Source: Pseudomonas sp. MWU15-20650 (lineage in GTDB: Bacteria; Pseudomonadota; Gammaproteobacteria; Pseudomonadales; Pseudomonadaceae). Taken from it: a stretch of 64,000 nucleotides of DNA. The position numbers were made by a program, and so were the translations under genes. Under the pieces are notes generated by a model. It saw nothing but the letters and a program-made list of their open reading frames with translations. It was not told the origin of the DNA and ran no database searches. This document shows positions 35,941 to 46,763 of this stretch, in pieces (positions within the stretch are counted from its first letter, which is position 1; every line of letters starts with the position of its first letter). The stretch covers positions 95,312 to 159,311 of the forward strand of contig NZ_JALJFG010000009.1 in the NCBI RefSeq assembly GCF_023242475.1, read 5' to 3'.

Positions 35941-37220
35941 TGGCCGTGCTCTGTCTGTTTTTGCTGTTGTTCGTGTTCATGTTCCTCGGTGTGCCGATCG
36001 CGATTTCCCTGGGGTTGTCCGGTGCGGTGTCGATCCTGATGTTCAGCCAGGACTCGGTGAGCTCCCTGGCGATCAAGCTGTTTGAAACCTCCGACGCCTA
36101 CACCTTCCTGGCGATTCCGTTCTTCCTGCTCTCCGGTGCATTCATGACCACCGGGGGCGTAGCCCAGCGGTTGATCGACTTCGCCAATGCCTGTGTCGGC
36201 CATATCCGTGGCGGCCTGGCGATCGCGGCGGTGTTGGCGTGCATGCTGTTTGCGGCGCTGTCGGGTTCATCACCGGCCACCGTGGCAGCGGTCGGCTCGA
36301 TTGCGGTCGCGGGCATGGTGCGTTCCGGCTACCCGAAGGAGTTCGGCGCCGGGATCATCTGCAACGCCGGTACCCTGGGCATCCTGATTCCGCCGTCGAT
36401 TGTGATGGTGGTGTATTCGGCCGCGACCGAAACGTCGGTGGGCAAGCTGTTCATGGCCGGGGTGATCCCGGGCTTGCTGTTGGGCCTGATGCTGATGGTC
36501 GCGATCTACATCGTCGCGCGCATCAAGAAACTGCCGGCGCAACCACGGGCGACCTTTCGCGAATGGCTGGCCTGTGCACGCCGGGCATTTTGGGGCTTGC
36601 TGTTGCTGGTGATCATCCTCGGCGGCATCTACAGCGGCATGTTCACCCCAACCGAAGCGGCAGCGGTGGCGGCGGTGTATTCGGCGTTTGTCGCGCTGTT
36701 CATCTACAAGGACATGAAGCTGCGTGACTGCCCCAAGGTGCTGCTGGAATCGGGGCGCCTGGCGATCATGCTGATGTTTATCATCGCCAACGCCATGCTG
36801 TTTGCCCACGTGCTGACCACTGAGCAGATCCCGCAGGAAATCACGGCCTGGGTGATTTCTGAAGGGCTGACGCCTATCGGCTTCCTGATCATGGTCAACG
36901 TGGTGCTGCTGGTGGCCGGCAGCTTCATGGAGCCTTCGGCCATTGTGTTGATCCTGGCGCCGATCTTCTTCCCGATTGCCATGAAGCTGGGTATCGACCC
37001 GATTCACCTGGGGATCGTGATGGTGGTGAACATGGAAATCGGCCTGGTGCATCCACCGGTAGGCTTGAACCTGTTCGTGACCTCGGCGGTGACCGGCTTG
37101 ACCCTGGGGCAGACCATCCGTGCGGCGTTGCCGTGGTTGATGATCCTGCTGGTGTTCCTGATCATGGTCACTTACTTGCCGTTTATCTCGCTGGCGTTGC
37201 CGCACTGGCTTGGCATGTAA
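35940..37220 (+). CDS. TRAP transporter large permease subunit (DctM)
   Basis: 426 residues with about 12 hydrophobic segments. FLGVPIAISLGLSG at the start, ALSGSSPATVAAVGSI near residue 105 and TLGILIPPSIVMVVYS near 145 are DctM signatures. It forms the sodium-driven channel with DctQ and receives substrate from DctP. It is the last gene of the itaconate locus; a REP-like hairpin follows 15 bases after the stop. The three subunits correspond to PA0884-PA0886. Confidence 0.92.
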   Translation: MAVLCLFLLLFVFMFLGVPIAISLGLSGAVSILMFSQDSVSSLAIKLFETSDAYTFLAIPFFLLSGAFMTTGGVAQRLIDFANACVGHIRGGLAIAAVLACMLFAALSGSSPATVAAVGSIAVAGMVRSGYPKEFGAGIICNAGTLGILIPPSIVMVVYSAATETSVGKLFMAGVIPGLLLGLMLMVAIYIVARIKKLPAQPRATFREWLACARRAFWGLLLLVIILGGIYSGMFTPTEAAAVAAVYSAFVALFIYKDMKLRDCPKVLLESGRLAIMLMFIIANAMLFAHVLTTEQIPQEITAWVISEGLTPIGFLIMVNVVLLVAGSFMEPSAIVLILAPIFFPIAMKLGIDPIHLGIVMVVNMEIGLVHPPVGLNLFVTSAVTGLTLGQTIRAALPWLMILLVFLIMVTYLPFISLALPHWLGM

Positions 37221-37234
37221 CGCAGTAAAAGCGG

Positions 37235-37260
37235 TGGGAGGGCGCAAGCCCCCTCCCACA
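37235..37260. repeat. REP-like hairpin, possible terminator
   Basis: GTGGGAGGG and CCCTCCCAC around a short loop, followed by AGTTTTG. It lies between the convergent dctM and ampC genes. Confidence 0.75.
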
Positions 37261-37275
37261 GTTTTGTGTTCGGCG

Positions 37276-38490
<1,215 letters not shown>

Positions 38491-38550
38491 TTATGCGGCG
38501 GGCAAACGATGATATCTCGCACTAGCCATTAGAAAAATTTGGGGTAAGCC

Positions 38551-39429
38551 TTGCTGCGTTCCCACCTGCCACTCAATGCCCTGCGCGCCTTCGAAGCGTC
38601 GGCGCGCCATTTGAGCTTTACTCGTGCGGCCATTGAGTTATGCGTGACCCAAGCGGCGGTCAGTCATCAGGTCAAAAGCCTCGAGGCCCAACTCAACGTC
38701 ACGTTGTTCAAGCGCCTGCCACGGGGCCTGATGCTGACCCGCGAAGGCGAAACCCTGCTGCCGGTGGTGCGTGAGTCCTTCGACCGCATTGCCAATACCT
38801 TAGGCCAGTTTGAGGGTGGGCATTACCGTGAGGTGCTCACGGTGGGGGCAGTCGGCACGTTTGCGGTGGGCTGGTTGTTGCCACGCTTGCCGGACTTCCA
38901 CAGCCGTTACCCGTTTATCGACCTGCGCCTGTCCACCCACAACAACCGTGTCGATGTCGCCGCCGAAGGCTTGGACTACGCCATCCGCTTTGGTGCCGGT
39001 GCCTGGCACGGCACCGACGCCTGCCAACTGCTGGATGCACCGCTCAGCGTGCTGTGTGTGCCCTCCATCGCCGAGCAGCTGCACAGCCCGGCCGATCTGT
39101 TGAAGCATACGTTGCTGCGCTCCTACCGCGCGGATGAGTGGAACCTGTGGTTCCAGGCGGCCGGGCTGCCCGCTGACACCCTGGTGCCGCGCAGCATTGT
39201 GTTCGACTCGTCGCTGGCGATGATGGAGGCCGCCTTGCAAGGCACTGGCGTGGCGTTGGCACCGGCGCTGATGTTTTCACGCCAATTGGAAAGTGATGCG
39301 ATTCGCCAGCCGTTCGGTGTGGGGATTTCTACCGGCAGTTACTGGCTGACACGCTTGCAGTCGCGTGCCGAGACGTCGGCGATGCTGGCCTTCAAAGGGT
39401 GGTTGCAAGCGGTGGCGAGGGAGGGATGA
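38551..39429 (+). CDS. ampR: LysR-type activator AmpR
   Basis: 292 residues. The N-terminus RSHLPLNALRAFEASARHLS with the helix-turn-helix TQAAVSHQVKSLE is very close to AmpR of P. aeruginosa. It senses muropeptides and controls ampC, which is divergently transcribed 132 bases away. The start is TTG at 38551, giving the residue pattern expected before RSHLPLN; GGGG lies upstream. The spacer contains a CATTAGAAAAATTT stretch where AmpR binding would be expected, but I cannot define the site exactly. Confidence 0.92.
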   Translation: MLRSHLPLNALRAFEASARHLSFTRAAIELCVTQAAVSHQVKSLEAQLNVTLFKRLPRGLMLTREGETLLPVVRESFDRIANTLGQFEGGHYREVLTVGAVGTFAVGWLLPRLPDFHSRYPFIDLRLSTHNNRVDVAAEGLDYAIRFGAGAWHGTDACQLLDAPLSVLCVPSIAEQLHSPADLLKHTLLRSYRADEWNLWFQAAGLPADTLVPRSIVFDSSLAMMEAALQGTGVALAPALMFSRQLESDAIRQPFGVGISTGSYWLTRLQSRAETSAMLAFKGWLQAVAREG

Positions 39430-39503
39430 AAGGCTTATTCGTGAAACAAAATGAAACGTTCGCGACGGGCTAACCTCTACCGTACCCCGTATCGAGTTCA
39501 TTC

Positions 39504-40688
39504 ATGAAACTACCGCGCCCCTCCGACCGCATGCCCCACCTCACCCAACTGCGCAACCTGAAGATGGCCCGTTCGGCCCACGCCTACGTGCGCGGCAGTA
39601 CGGTGCAATTTTATGAGTGGCTGCACAGTCTGCCTGGCCGACGCTTGCCCCATGGGCCGGCGATCTGGATCTGTGGCGACTGCCATGCCGGCAACCTGGG
39701 GCCGACCGGTGATAACAAGGGCCGCATCGATATGCATATCCGCGACCTTGACCAAACCGTGATCGGCAACCCGGCCCATGACCTGGTGCGCCTGGCCCTG
39801 TCGTTGGCCACGGCTGCGCGAGGCTCGGATTTACCTGGGGTGACCACCGCCCGCATGCTCGAAGAAATGATGGTGGGCTACGCGCAAGCCTTCAAGGACA
39901 AACCCGACGAAGCGCCGCCACGCCCGTCCCAAGTCAAGGCCGGGATGCGCAGTGCCGTGGAGCGCACCTGGAAAAACCTGGCGCGTGAACGTATTGAAAA
40001 CGCGCGGCCGACCATTCCATTGGGCAAGCATTTCTGGCCCTTGTCACGGGCAGAAAAGAGCGCCCTGACAACGCTCTGCGCCTCCGAAGACCTCCACCCG
40101 TTGGTCACGTCGCTCAAAGGCCGCCCCAAAGACGCCAAGGTCGAACTGCTGGACTCGGCCTATTGGGTCAAGGGTTGCAGCTCCCTCGGCTTGTTGCGCT
40201 ATGCGGTGCTGCTGGGCGTTGGCGACCAGGATGACCAGGAATATTGCCTGATCGATATCAAGGAAGCCGTGGGTGCCGCTGCACCCCGTGCGGCACGCGC
40301 GAAGATGCCCAGGGACAACGGTCGACGCGTGGTGGAAGGCGCTCGCCAGCTGTCACCGGGCCTGGGTGAGCGCATGCTCGCGACGCGTTTTCTGGACCAT
40401 GGTTTCTTCATCCGTGAGCTGTTGCCCCAGGACATGAAGCTGGAACTGGATGAATTGAGCGAGACTGATGCCATGCACGCCGCCGGCTACCTGGCCCGCG
40501 TGGTCGGCATCGCCCATGCCCGCCAGATGGACCGGCAGACCCGTAAAGATTGGATGGCGGTGTTACAGGAAAACCGTTCCCGGCAGCTGGATGCGCCCTC
40601 GTGGTTATGGACCAGTGTGGTGCAACTGGTGGGTAGCCATGAGCAGGGCTATCTCAACCACTGCCGCAAGTATGCGTTGGAACACTGA
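39504..40688 (+). CDS. DUF2252 family protein
   Basis: 394 residues. WICGDCHAGNLGP near residue 55 and IDMHIRDLDQTVIGNPAHDLVRLALSL near 75 are the DUF2252 signature, a kinase-like (aminoglycoside-phosphotransferase-like) fold in which HxGN and DxD-type residues would hold nucleotide. Near the C-terminus are QLDAPSWLWTSV and a GYLNHCRKY tail. The biochemical role of the family is not known to me. It is a single gene after ampR, with 74 bases between. Confidence 0.82.
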   Translation: MKLPRPSDRMPHLTQLRNLKMARSAHAYVRGSTVQFYEWLHSLPGRRLPHGPAIWICGDCHAGNLGPTGDNKGRIDMHIRDLDQTVIGNPAHDLVRLALSLATAARGSDLPGVTTARMLEEMMVGYAQAFKDKPDEAPPRPSQVKAGMRSAVERTWKNLARERIENARPTIPLGKHFWPLSRAEKSALTTLCASEDLHPLVTSLKGRPKDAKVELLDSAYWVKGCSSLGLLRYAVLLGVGDQDDQEYCLIDIKEAVGAAAPRAARAKMPRDNGRRVVEGARQLSPGLGERMLATRFLDHGFFIRELLPQDMKLELDELSETDAMHAAGYLARVVGIAHARQMDRQTRKDWMAVLQENRSRQLDAPSWLWTSVVQLVGSHEQGYLNHCRKYALEH

Positions 40689-40698
40689 TCGGGAATTT

Positions 40699-40807
40699 GG
40701 CGGGAGGGGACAAGCCCGCTCGCCACGGCAGCCGATTTGTCACAGATTTGCGTTCGACGGTAATTGAGTCGATACCGATGCTCATCGGGAACAAGCTCCC
40801 TCCCACA
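40699..40807. repeat. Degenerate REPIN
   Basis: Left arm GGCGGGAGGGGACAAGCCCG; right arm CATCGGGAACAAGCTCCC then TCCCACA. It fills the spacer between the convergent DUF2252 and dienelactone hydrolase genes. Confidence 0.65.
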
Positions 40808-40819
40808 TTTAGCCTGCCG

Positions 40820-41707
40820 TCAGGCCAGGTATTTGCGGAACCAGCCGAGTGTCCTTTCCCACGCCAGGTTCGCCGCCGCCTCGTCATAGCGTGGCGTCGA
40901 GTCATTATGAAAGCCGTGGTTGGCGCCCTTGTAGATGAACGCTTCATAGGTCGTCCCGGCGGCCTTCAACGCCTTTTCGTACGCTGGCCAGCCTTCATTG
41001 ATGCGCGTATCCAGCTCGCCGTAATGCAACATGATCGGCGCCTTGATGCGTGGCACGTCCTTGGCGTCGGGCTGGCGCCCATAGAACGACACCGCCGCGC
41101 CCAGTTCCGGATAGGCCACCGCCGCCGCGTTGGCCACGCCGCCGCCATAACAGAAGCCGGTGATACCGACCTTGCCGGTGCTGGTGTCGTGGTGCATCAG
41201 CCATTCGATGGCGGCAAAAAAGTCATTCATGAGCTTTTCGGGGTCGACTTTCTGTTGCAGCTCCACGCCTTTTTCATCGTTGCCGGGGTAGCCGCCCACC
41301 GAGGTCAGGCCGTCTGGCGCCAGGGCGATGAAACCGGCCTTGGCCAGGCGTCGCGCGACGTCTTCGATATACGGGTTGAGGCCACGGTTCTCATGCACCA
41401 CCACCACGGCGGGCAACTTGCCTGCGACCTTGGCGGGGCGTACCAGGTAACCGCGCACCGTACCGTTGCCCTTGGGCGAGGGGTAGGTGACGTAGTCGGC
41501 GACGATGTCCGGGTCGGTGAACTTGACCTGTTCGGCCAGGGCGTAGTTGGGGCTCAGCGCCGCCAGCAACGCCGAGGCCGTGAGGCCACCCAAGGTGAAC
41601 AACGCGGCACGGTCGAGAAATTCGCGGCGGTTGATCTTGCCATGGGCGTAGCCGTCATAGAGTTCCAGCAACTCGGGGGCAAAGTCTTTCGCGGTGAGAC
41701 GAGTCAT
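40820..41707 (-). CDS. Dienelactone hydrolase family protein with Tat-like signal
   Basis: 295 residues. Residues 25-58 ([10 protein letters not shown] then a hydrophobic stretch ending PNYALA) look like a twin-arginine export signal. The alpha/beta-hydrolase part has the Cys nucleophile in GFCYGGG (about residue 180), Asp in GELDTR and His in ANHGFHND, the Cys-Asp-His triad of dienelactone hydrolases. E. coli YghX-type proteins share this plan. Substrate unknown. It is followed on the same strand by nothing, and preceded by the thioesterase gene 44 bases upstream, probably in one transcript. Confidence 0.87.
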   Translation of the reverse strand: MTRLTAKDFAPELLELYDGYAHGKINRREFLDRAALFTLGGLTASALLAALSPNYALAEQVKFTDPDIVADYVTYPSPKGNGTVRGYLVRPAKVAGKLPAVVVVHENRGLNPYIEDVARRLAKAGFIALAPDGLTSVGGYPGNDEKGVELQQKVDPEKLMNDFFAAIEWLMHHDTSTGKVGITGFCYGGGVANAAAVAYPELGAAVSFYGRQPDAKDVPRIKAPIMLHYGELDTRINEGWPAYEKALKAAGTTYEAFIYKGANHGFHNDSTPRYDEAAANLAWERTLGWFRKYLA

Positions 41708-41751
41708 CGATGCAGTCCTCGATTAGCGGTTGCAGTCAATGTAGACCAGGA

Positions 41752-42246
41752 TCAAGCCTCGCGGCCATGGGCGTTGGCGGCCAGTTGTCCGGTGTCGACG
41801 CGCACGAACACCGAGTCGCCGATGGCGGTGAGTACGTCACCTGCGTACACCTCGCAGACCACACGGCTTTTGCGCCCCACCTCACCCTCGACGTGCGCGC
41901 GCAGCGTCAGTTTTACGCCCATGGGCGTGGGCTTGATGAATTTGATTCCCAGGTTGCCGGTGACGCAGTCGATGCGCGGCAGGCTGCCGGGCGCTCGTTG
42001 CTCGGCCCGGTAGTGGTAGGCCATGGCGGTCCAGTTCGAGTGGCAGTCCACCAGCATGGCGATCAGGCCGCCGTAGACCAAATCCGGCCAGCCGCTGTAT
42101 TGGGCGTCAGGTAGATGCTCGGCGATCACGTGCACGCCGTCGGCATCCCAGCGGCTCTTGATGTGCAGGCCATGGGGGTTGCTGCTGCCGCAACCGTAGC
42201 AAATGCCTTCCGGCGCGGTGGTGTCTTGCAAAGACGGAGTGAGCAT
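41752..42246 (-). CDS. PaaI-type hotdog thioesterase
   Basis: 164 residues. The N-terminal CYGCGSSNPHGLHIKSRWD and central YSGWPDLVYGGLIAMLVDCHSNW are typical of the PaaI/YbgC-like hotdog thioesterases that use an Asp or Asn on the long helix. It would hydrolyse an acyl-CoA. There is an unusual CxxC near residue 20, which could bind metal. It is probably co-transcribed with the dienelactone hydrolase gene downstream. Confidence 0.83.
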   Translation of the reverse strand: MLTPSLQDTTAPEGICYGCGSSNPHGLHIKSRWDADGVHVIAEHLPDAQYSGWPDLVYGGLIAMLVDCHSNWTAMAYHYRAEQRAPGSLPRIDCVTGNLGIKFIKPTPMGVKLTLRAHVEGEVGRKSRVVCEVYAGDVLTAIGDSVFVRVDTGQLAANAHGREA

Positions 42247-42354
42247 GCAAAATCCTTATTGTTCCGGGGGGCCGACTACGCTATTTAGCAGAGCATGCGC
42301 CGGATGGGAATCACTCCGTCGGATACGTGTCGGCTGTCCTCCCTGGAGCGTTGT

Positions 42355-42909
42355 ATGAAGTCTCGAATCTACCTGGCGGTCCTCCTCGGTTTCTTCTCAA
42401 ATGCCCAGGCCGTGGAATACAAGGATGTCAACCGCGCGGCCAGCCAGATCAGCTTTATCTTCCAGCAGTTCGGGCAGCGGGTGTACGGCACGTTCAGCGA
42501 CTTTGACGGCACCCTGACCTTCGATACGCAAAAGCCCGAGGCGGCGCATGCGTTGCTCAAGATCCGGCTCGCCAGCATCGACGCCGGCAGCCAGGACGCC
42601 AATACCCAGTTGCAACAGCCCGCCTGGTTCGATACCGCGACCTACCCGGTGGGGGTGTATGAATCCAGCGGTGCGACCGCGCTGGGCGGCAACCGCTACC
42701 GAATCAGCGGCCACCTGACGATCAAGGGCATCACGCGGCCGGTGGACATTGAGGTTGTGCTCAAGGAGCAAAGCGGGATCGGCGTGTTCGACGGTGAGTT
42801 CCTCCTCAAGCGCGGCGACTTCAAGATTGGTGATGGCGAGTGGGCGGGTAACAGCGTGGTGTCCGACGGTATCGACATCAAATTCAAGATGGTCGCGCCG
42901 CAACGCTAA
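42355..42909 (+). CDS. YceI family periplasmic protein
   Basis: 184 residues with a signal peptide (cleavage near AQA-VEY, about residue 20). The mature lipocalin-like barrel has SQISFIFQQFGQRVYGTFSDFDG, then RYRISGHLTIKGITRPVDIEV near 120 and FLLKRGDFKIGDGEW near 155, all YceI hallmarks. Relatives bind isoprenoid lipids such as ubiquinone-8 and are linked to stress or acid response. The ATG at 42355 follows GGAG by seven bases. It ends 4 bases inside the convergent EamA gene. Confidence 0.9.
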   Translation: MKSRIYLAVLLGFFSNAQAVEYKDVNRAASQISFIFQQFGQRVYGTFSDFDGTLTFDTQKPEAAHALLKIRLASIDAGSQDANTQLQQPAWFDTATYPVGVYESSGATALGGNRYRISGHLTIKGITRPVDIEVVLKEQSGIGVFDGEFLLKRGDFKIGDGEWAGNSVVSDGIDIKFKMVAPQR

Positions 42910-43796
42910 CGGGCGAACCGCTTTGCCCCGGCCACGCAGCCGATCACCGCAACCGTCACCAGCACCATGCCCAGGCTGACCGGCTCATGCAGCAGGCTTG
43001 CCGCCAGCGCCAGGCCGAAGAACGGTTGCAGCAACTGCAACTGGCCTACGGCAGCAATCCCGCCCTGGGCCAACCCGCGATACCAGAACACAAAGCCGAT
43101 CAGCATGCTGAACAGCGACACGTAGCCCAGGCTCAGCCACGCCGGCAGGCTGATGCCACTGACGGTCGACGGGGCGAGCACCAGGCTCAACGGCACCACC
43201 ACCGGCAGCGACACCACCAAGGCCCAGCAGATCACCTGCCAGCCGCCCAGGCTGCGCGACAGCTGGGCGCCTTCGGCATAGCCCAGGCCGCACACCAGCA
43301 CCGCCAACAGCATCAGCACGTCGCCGACGGGAGCGGCGCTCAACCCTTGGGCGACGGCATAGCCCATCACCAGCAGGCTGCCCAGGATCGAAAACAGCCA
43401 GAACACCGGCCTGGGCCGCTCACCGCCACGCAGTACGCCAAACACCGCCGTGGCCAGCGGTAGCAGGCCGATAAACACGATGGAATGGGCCGAGGTCACG
43501 TATTGCAGGGCCAAGGCGGTGAGCAACGGAAAACCAATCACCACGCCAAGCGCGACCACTGCCAGCGGTGCCCATTGCTGGCGCGCGGGGCGTTTTGCCT
43601 TGAACAGCCGCAACAGGCACAACCCCAACACGGCGGCGAGGGTGGCACGGATCATGGTCAGGAACACCGGGTCGAACTCCATCACCGCCAGGCGTGTGGC
43701 CGGCAGCGAACCGCTGAAAATCACCACGCCGATAAAACCGTTGATCCAGCCCTGGGGGCTGCTGTCCAGGGTGCCGAGGGGAGAAGTACGTTCCAT
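42906..43796 (-). CDS. EamA/DMT-family transporter
   Basis: 296 residues, ten predicted membrane helices formed by two EamA repeats (about 15-140 and 155-290). GFIGVVIFSGSLPATRLAVMEFDPVFLTMIR is the usual first-helix pattern. A drug/metabolite exporter or amino-acid exporter; substrate unknown. It is divergent from a MocR-type regulator gene 76 bases away, which is the likely controller. Confidence 0.85.
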   Translation of the reverse strand: MERTSPLGTLDSSPQGWINGFIGVVIFSGSLPATRLAVMEFDPVFLTMIRATLAAVLGLCLLRLFKAKRPARQQWAPLAVVALGVVIGFPLLTALALQYVTSAHSIVFIGLLPLATAVFGVLRGGERPRPVFWLFSILGSLLVMGYAVAQGLSAAPVGDVLMLLAVLVCGLGYAEGAQLSRSLGGWQVICWALVVSLPVVVPLSLVLAPSTVSGISLPAWLSLGYVSLFSMLIGFVFWYRGLAQGGIAAVGQLQLLQPFFGLALAASLLHEPVSLGMVLVTVAVIGCVAGAKRFAR

Positions 43797-43872
43797 GAGG
43801 GCGTGTCCGAAAAAGAAGAAGTTGCGTGATGAGCATCCTAGGACTGAAGATTAAGACAATCAAAAAATTGTC

Positions 43873-45213
43873 ATGGATACATCGTCTATGCCCCGCGCCC
43901 GCTACAAGTCGCTGGTCGATACCTTTGCCGAGGCCATCCGCAGCGGCACAATGCCGCCTGGCACGCGCCTGCCCACCCACCGGCAACTGGCCGCCGACCA
44001 TGGCTTGGCCCTCGTCACCGCGAGCCGGGTATACACCGAGTTGGAAGCCATGGGCCTGGTCAGCGGTGAAACCGGGCGTGGCACCTTTGTGCGCGAAATT
44101 TCATTACCGCCGGGGCAGGGCAGTGGGCAAATGATGGTCGCGCCGGGCCTGCTGGATCTGAATTTCAACTACCCGTCCTTGCCGGGCCAGGCCGACCTAT
44201 TGCGCAGCGCATTGCGCCAGTTGGCGTTGTCCGGCGACTTGGAGGCACTGCTGCGTTATCAGCCCCATGCCGGGCGTTTGCATGAACGCGCGGCGGTGGC
44301 GCGGCACTTGGTCAGCCGGGGGCTGAGCGTGGAGGCCGAGCAGGTCCTGGTGGTCAGCGGGGCCCAGCATGGGTTGGCGGTGAGCATGATGGCGTTGCTC
44401 AAGCCTGGGGATGTGATCGCGGTGGATGCGCTGACCTATTCGGGTTTCAAGGTGCTGGCCGAGACCCTGCACCTGGAAATCGTCGCGATTCCCGTCACCC
44501 CTGAAGGCCCGGACCTGGATCACCTGCAAAGCCTGTGTCGAAAGCGCCCGGTGCGTGCCGTGTACAGCATGCCGACCCTGCATAACCCGCTGGGTTGGGT
44601 GATGGGCCTGGAGCAGCGCGAGCGCTTGGTTGCCATTGCGCGTCAGCACCACCTGATGATCATCGAAGACGCAGCCTACGCATTTCTGGCCGAAGGAGCG
44701 CCACCGCCCTTGGCGACGCTGGCGCCTGAGCGCACCGTGTATGTCGGCGGGTTTTCCAAGAGCGTCGCCACCGGCTTGCGCGTGGGCTTTATCGCCGCGC
44801 CATTGATTTGGATGAACGTGTTGGAGCGCACGGTCATGGCCACCACCTGGAACGTACCGGGGGTGATGAGCGCGATTGCCGTGGCCTGGGTCGAAGATGG
44901 CACGGTGGCGTTGCTGGAAGCCCAAAAACGCCAGGACGCCCAGGCGCGACAGGCTATCGCGGCGCAGGCGCTGGCGGGGCTGACCTTTATCAGCCATCCC
45001 TCATCGTATTTTTTATGGTTGCCGCTGGCGGAAGAGGCCCGTGCCGATCAGGTCGCCATGACTTTGCAGCGCGACGGTATCGCGGTGTCCACTGCCGAGC
45101 CGTTTGCCGTCTCGGCGCACGTGCCGCATGCGCTGCGCCTGGCGTTGGGCTCGGTACCCATGCCGGTGCTACGCGAGGCTTTGGCGACGGTGCGCAAAGT
45201 GGTGGAGTGGTGA
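43873..45213 (+). CDS. MocR-type regulator (GntR helix-turn-helix plus aminotransferase domain)
   Basis: 446 residues. An N-terminal GntR winged helix (about 1-75: SLVDTFAEAIRSGTMPPGTRLPTHRQLA) is fused to a type I aminotransferase fold (about 95-440). The PLP-binding Lys is in VGGFSKSVATGLRVGF near residue 298, and IIEDAAYAFL precedes it. MocR proteins bind PLP or its adducts and regulate vitamin B6 or amino-acid genes. It is divergent from the EamA transporter, its probable target. A hairpin, TGAGCC...GGCTCA, overlaps the stop codon. Confidence 0.9.
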   Translation: MDTSSMPRARYKSLVDTFAEAIRSGTMPPGTRLPTHRQLAADHGLALVTASRVYTELEAMGLVSGETGRGTFVREISLPPGQGSGQMMVAPGLLDLNFNYPSLPGQADLLRSALRQLALSGDLEALLRYQPHAGRLHERAAVARHLVSRGLSVEAEQVLVVSGAQHGLAVSMMALLKPGDVIAVDALTYSGFKVLAETLHLEIVAIPVTPEGPDLDHLQSLCRKRPVRAVYSMPTLHNPLGWVMGLEQRERLVAIARQHHLMIIEDAAYAFLAEGAPPPLATLAPERTVYVGGFSKSVATGLRVGFIAAPLIWMNVLERTVMATTWNVPGVMSAIAVAWVEDGTVALLEAQKRQDAQARQAIAAQALAGLTFISHPSSYFLWLPLAEEARADQVAMTLQRDGIAVSTAEPFAVSAHVPHALRLALGSVPMPVLREALATVRKVVEW

Positions 45214-45242
45214 GCCGGGGGTAAACGGCTCACCCGCCACTG

Positions 45243-45674
45243 TCAGTATTTGTACGCCTGGCGACCGATTAGCAGCCAGTGTCCGTTTTGCTTCTGCCAG
45301 ACCTGGAAGTTGTCGATATCGGTCGGTACTTCAACGCCGCTGTTCACCGCCAGGGCGTGAAAGTGGTTGCGCACCAGCGCGGTATCGCCGTTGAGGGTGA
45401 TGCTCTGGTTCTGCATTTCCAGGGTTTTGAACGCGCTGGTGTGGGTTTCCAGGTCGGCGATAAATTGCGCCTTGTTCTGCACCTTGCCGCTGGAATGGCC
45501 ATAGGTGAGCTTATCGGCGGTCAGCGCGTGAAGCTGCTTGAGGTCCAGGTGCAACATGGCTTGGGTCAGTTGGTCGACCGCTTGGGCCACCTCTTTCTCG
45601 GCGGTGGCCGGCGCAGCGGCGACGTAACCGCTGAACAGGCACAGAAAACCGATCAGCGCTTTGATGTTTTGCAT
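45243..45674 (-). CDS. Exported SnoaL/NTF2-like (DUF4440) protein
   Basis: 143 residues with a signal peptide ending near AAA (about residue 21), then a cone-shaped NTF2-like domain: AVDQLTQAMLHLDLKQLHALTADKLTYGHSSGKVQNKAQF and a C-terminal WQKQNGHWLLIGRQAYKY. These features match DUF4440 domain proteins, which are often steroid-isomerase-like or scaffolds. The ATG at 45674 follows AAGGA. Function unknown. Single gene. Confidence 0.83.
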   Translation of the reverse strand: MQNIKALIGFLCLFSGYVAAAPATAEKEVAQAVDQLTQAMLHLDLKQLHALTADKLTYGHSSGKVQNKAQFIADLETHTSAFKTLEMQNQSITLNGDTALVRNHFHALAVNSGVEVPTDIDNFQVWQKQNGHWLLIGRQAYKY

Positions 45675-45932
45675 GGGCGTTTCCTTATTGTTGTAGGGGG
45701 GCGGGCATGACACTGTAGTTGTCGTACAACCATGCAATAATTTTGCGTAGGAAGGAAAGTTAAATTTTTACAGGTGCCGAATAAAGCGGGTAATGACTCG
45801 TTCCCATGGTTAAATTTTCTTATACGACGTCCCAACACTCAAAATAAGTCATGGGCCTCTGACGTGTCGCTTCCTGCCCAAGTAGCACGCCGCTATGCTA
45901 GTGCCACAACAATAAACGGCTGGAGGGACACC

Positions 45933-46027
45933 ATGGATTTTGACAGGTACAGCGAAGCCGTTACTTGCGCTACATACGGTTGCGGTCGAGGTCGGCAGGG
46001 CCGCCGCCACCTCTGGCTGAATGGCGC
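45933..46027 (+). other. Probable frameshifted 5' end of the CPBP protease gene
   Basis: An ATG at 45933 with an excellent GGAGGG ribosome site starts the frame MDFDRYSEAVT and then reads out of phase. The neighbouring frame from about 45965 (LRYIRLRSRSAGPPPPLAEWR) runs straight into the protease. One missing base near 45963-45966 would join them. The rest of the 353-base gap (45675-45932) shows only AT-rich promoter-like sequence. Confidence 0.5.
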
Positions 46028-46762
46028 ATGATCGTCCAAGGCATGGTGGTATTGACCGACTACGTGCTCTACGTGGCACCGGGAGCGGGGCTGTTCGGCC
46101 TGTGGTTCGCACTGACGCCCAAGTCACAGCCGGCGATGCGCATTCTGATCCTGCTGGCCGCGTTTGTGCTGATGCGCGATGCACTGACGCCGTTGCACCT
46201 GTGGGCGCCCAGTCGCGATATGCAGATTGCTTTCTCGGCCAACGCCTTTGTGTTGTCGGCGCTCGGCGGCCTGTCGTTGCTGCTGATGATGCTGCTGGCG
46301 CGAGCGGCACCTGAGTTATGGCGGTGGGTGGTGTGGTCCAAGGGCAATTGGGCCTATGGCCTGGGGATCGGCCTTGCTGTGGGGTGTGCGATCGGCCTGC
46401 CGCTGCGGCTCTTGCAGGGGATCGAGGCGCAAGCGATTCACGGCTACTGGGTGTGGCTGCCGGGCATGGTGGTGCTGGCGTATGGCGCTAATGCGCTGGA
46501 AGAAGTGTTGTTTCGCGGGTGCCTGCAGGGCTATCTGGAACAACAGGTGACGCCTTTGCGGGCGGCGTTGATCAGCGGCGTGGCATTTGCGGCGTGCCAC
46601 ACATTCCTGGCCTTGAGCGTCACCCAACTGGGCTGGCCGGTGCTGTTGTTTACCCTGGTGGAAGGTTTGGCCTGTGCGTTCGTGCGCATGCGTTACGGCG
46701 TGCTGCCGGCGACGCTGAGCCATGGCACGGCGATCCTGCTGATCGCCGTGCCCATGGCTTGA
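46028..46762 (+). CDS. CPBP-family intramembrane metalloprotease
   Basis: 244 residues from the first in-phase ATG, with about seven or eight hydrophobic helices. The CPBP (Abi) active-site motifs are present: EEVLFRG (about residue 160), an ACHTFLAL helix with its His near 192, and LSHGTAILL with His near 232. Such proteases cleave membrane or prenylated proteins, and some process bacteriocins. The ATG at 46028 has no clear ribosome site. A better start lies at 45933 in another frame, so the gene may be frameshifted or mis-started. It ends one base before the convergent amidase gene. Confidence 0.75.
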   Translation: MIVQGMVVLTDYVLYVAPGAGLFGLWFALTPKSQPAMRILILLAAFVLMRDALTPLHLWAPSRDMQIAFSANAFVLSALGGLSLLLMMLLARAAPELWRWVVWSKGNWAYGLGIGLAVGCAIGLPLRLLQGIEAQAIHGYWVWLPGMVVLAYGANALEEVLFRGCLQGYLEQQVTPLRAALISGVAFAACHTFLALSVTQLGWPVLLFTLVEGLACAFVRMRYGVLPATLSHGTAILLIAVPMA

Positions 46763-46763
46763 T

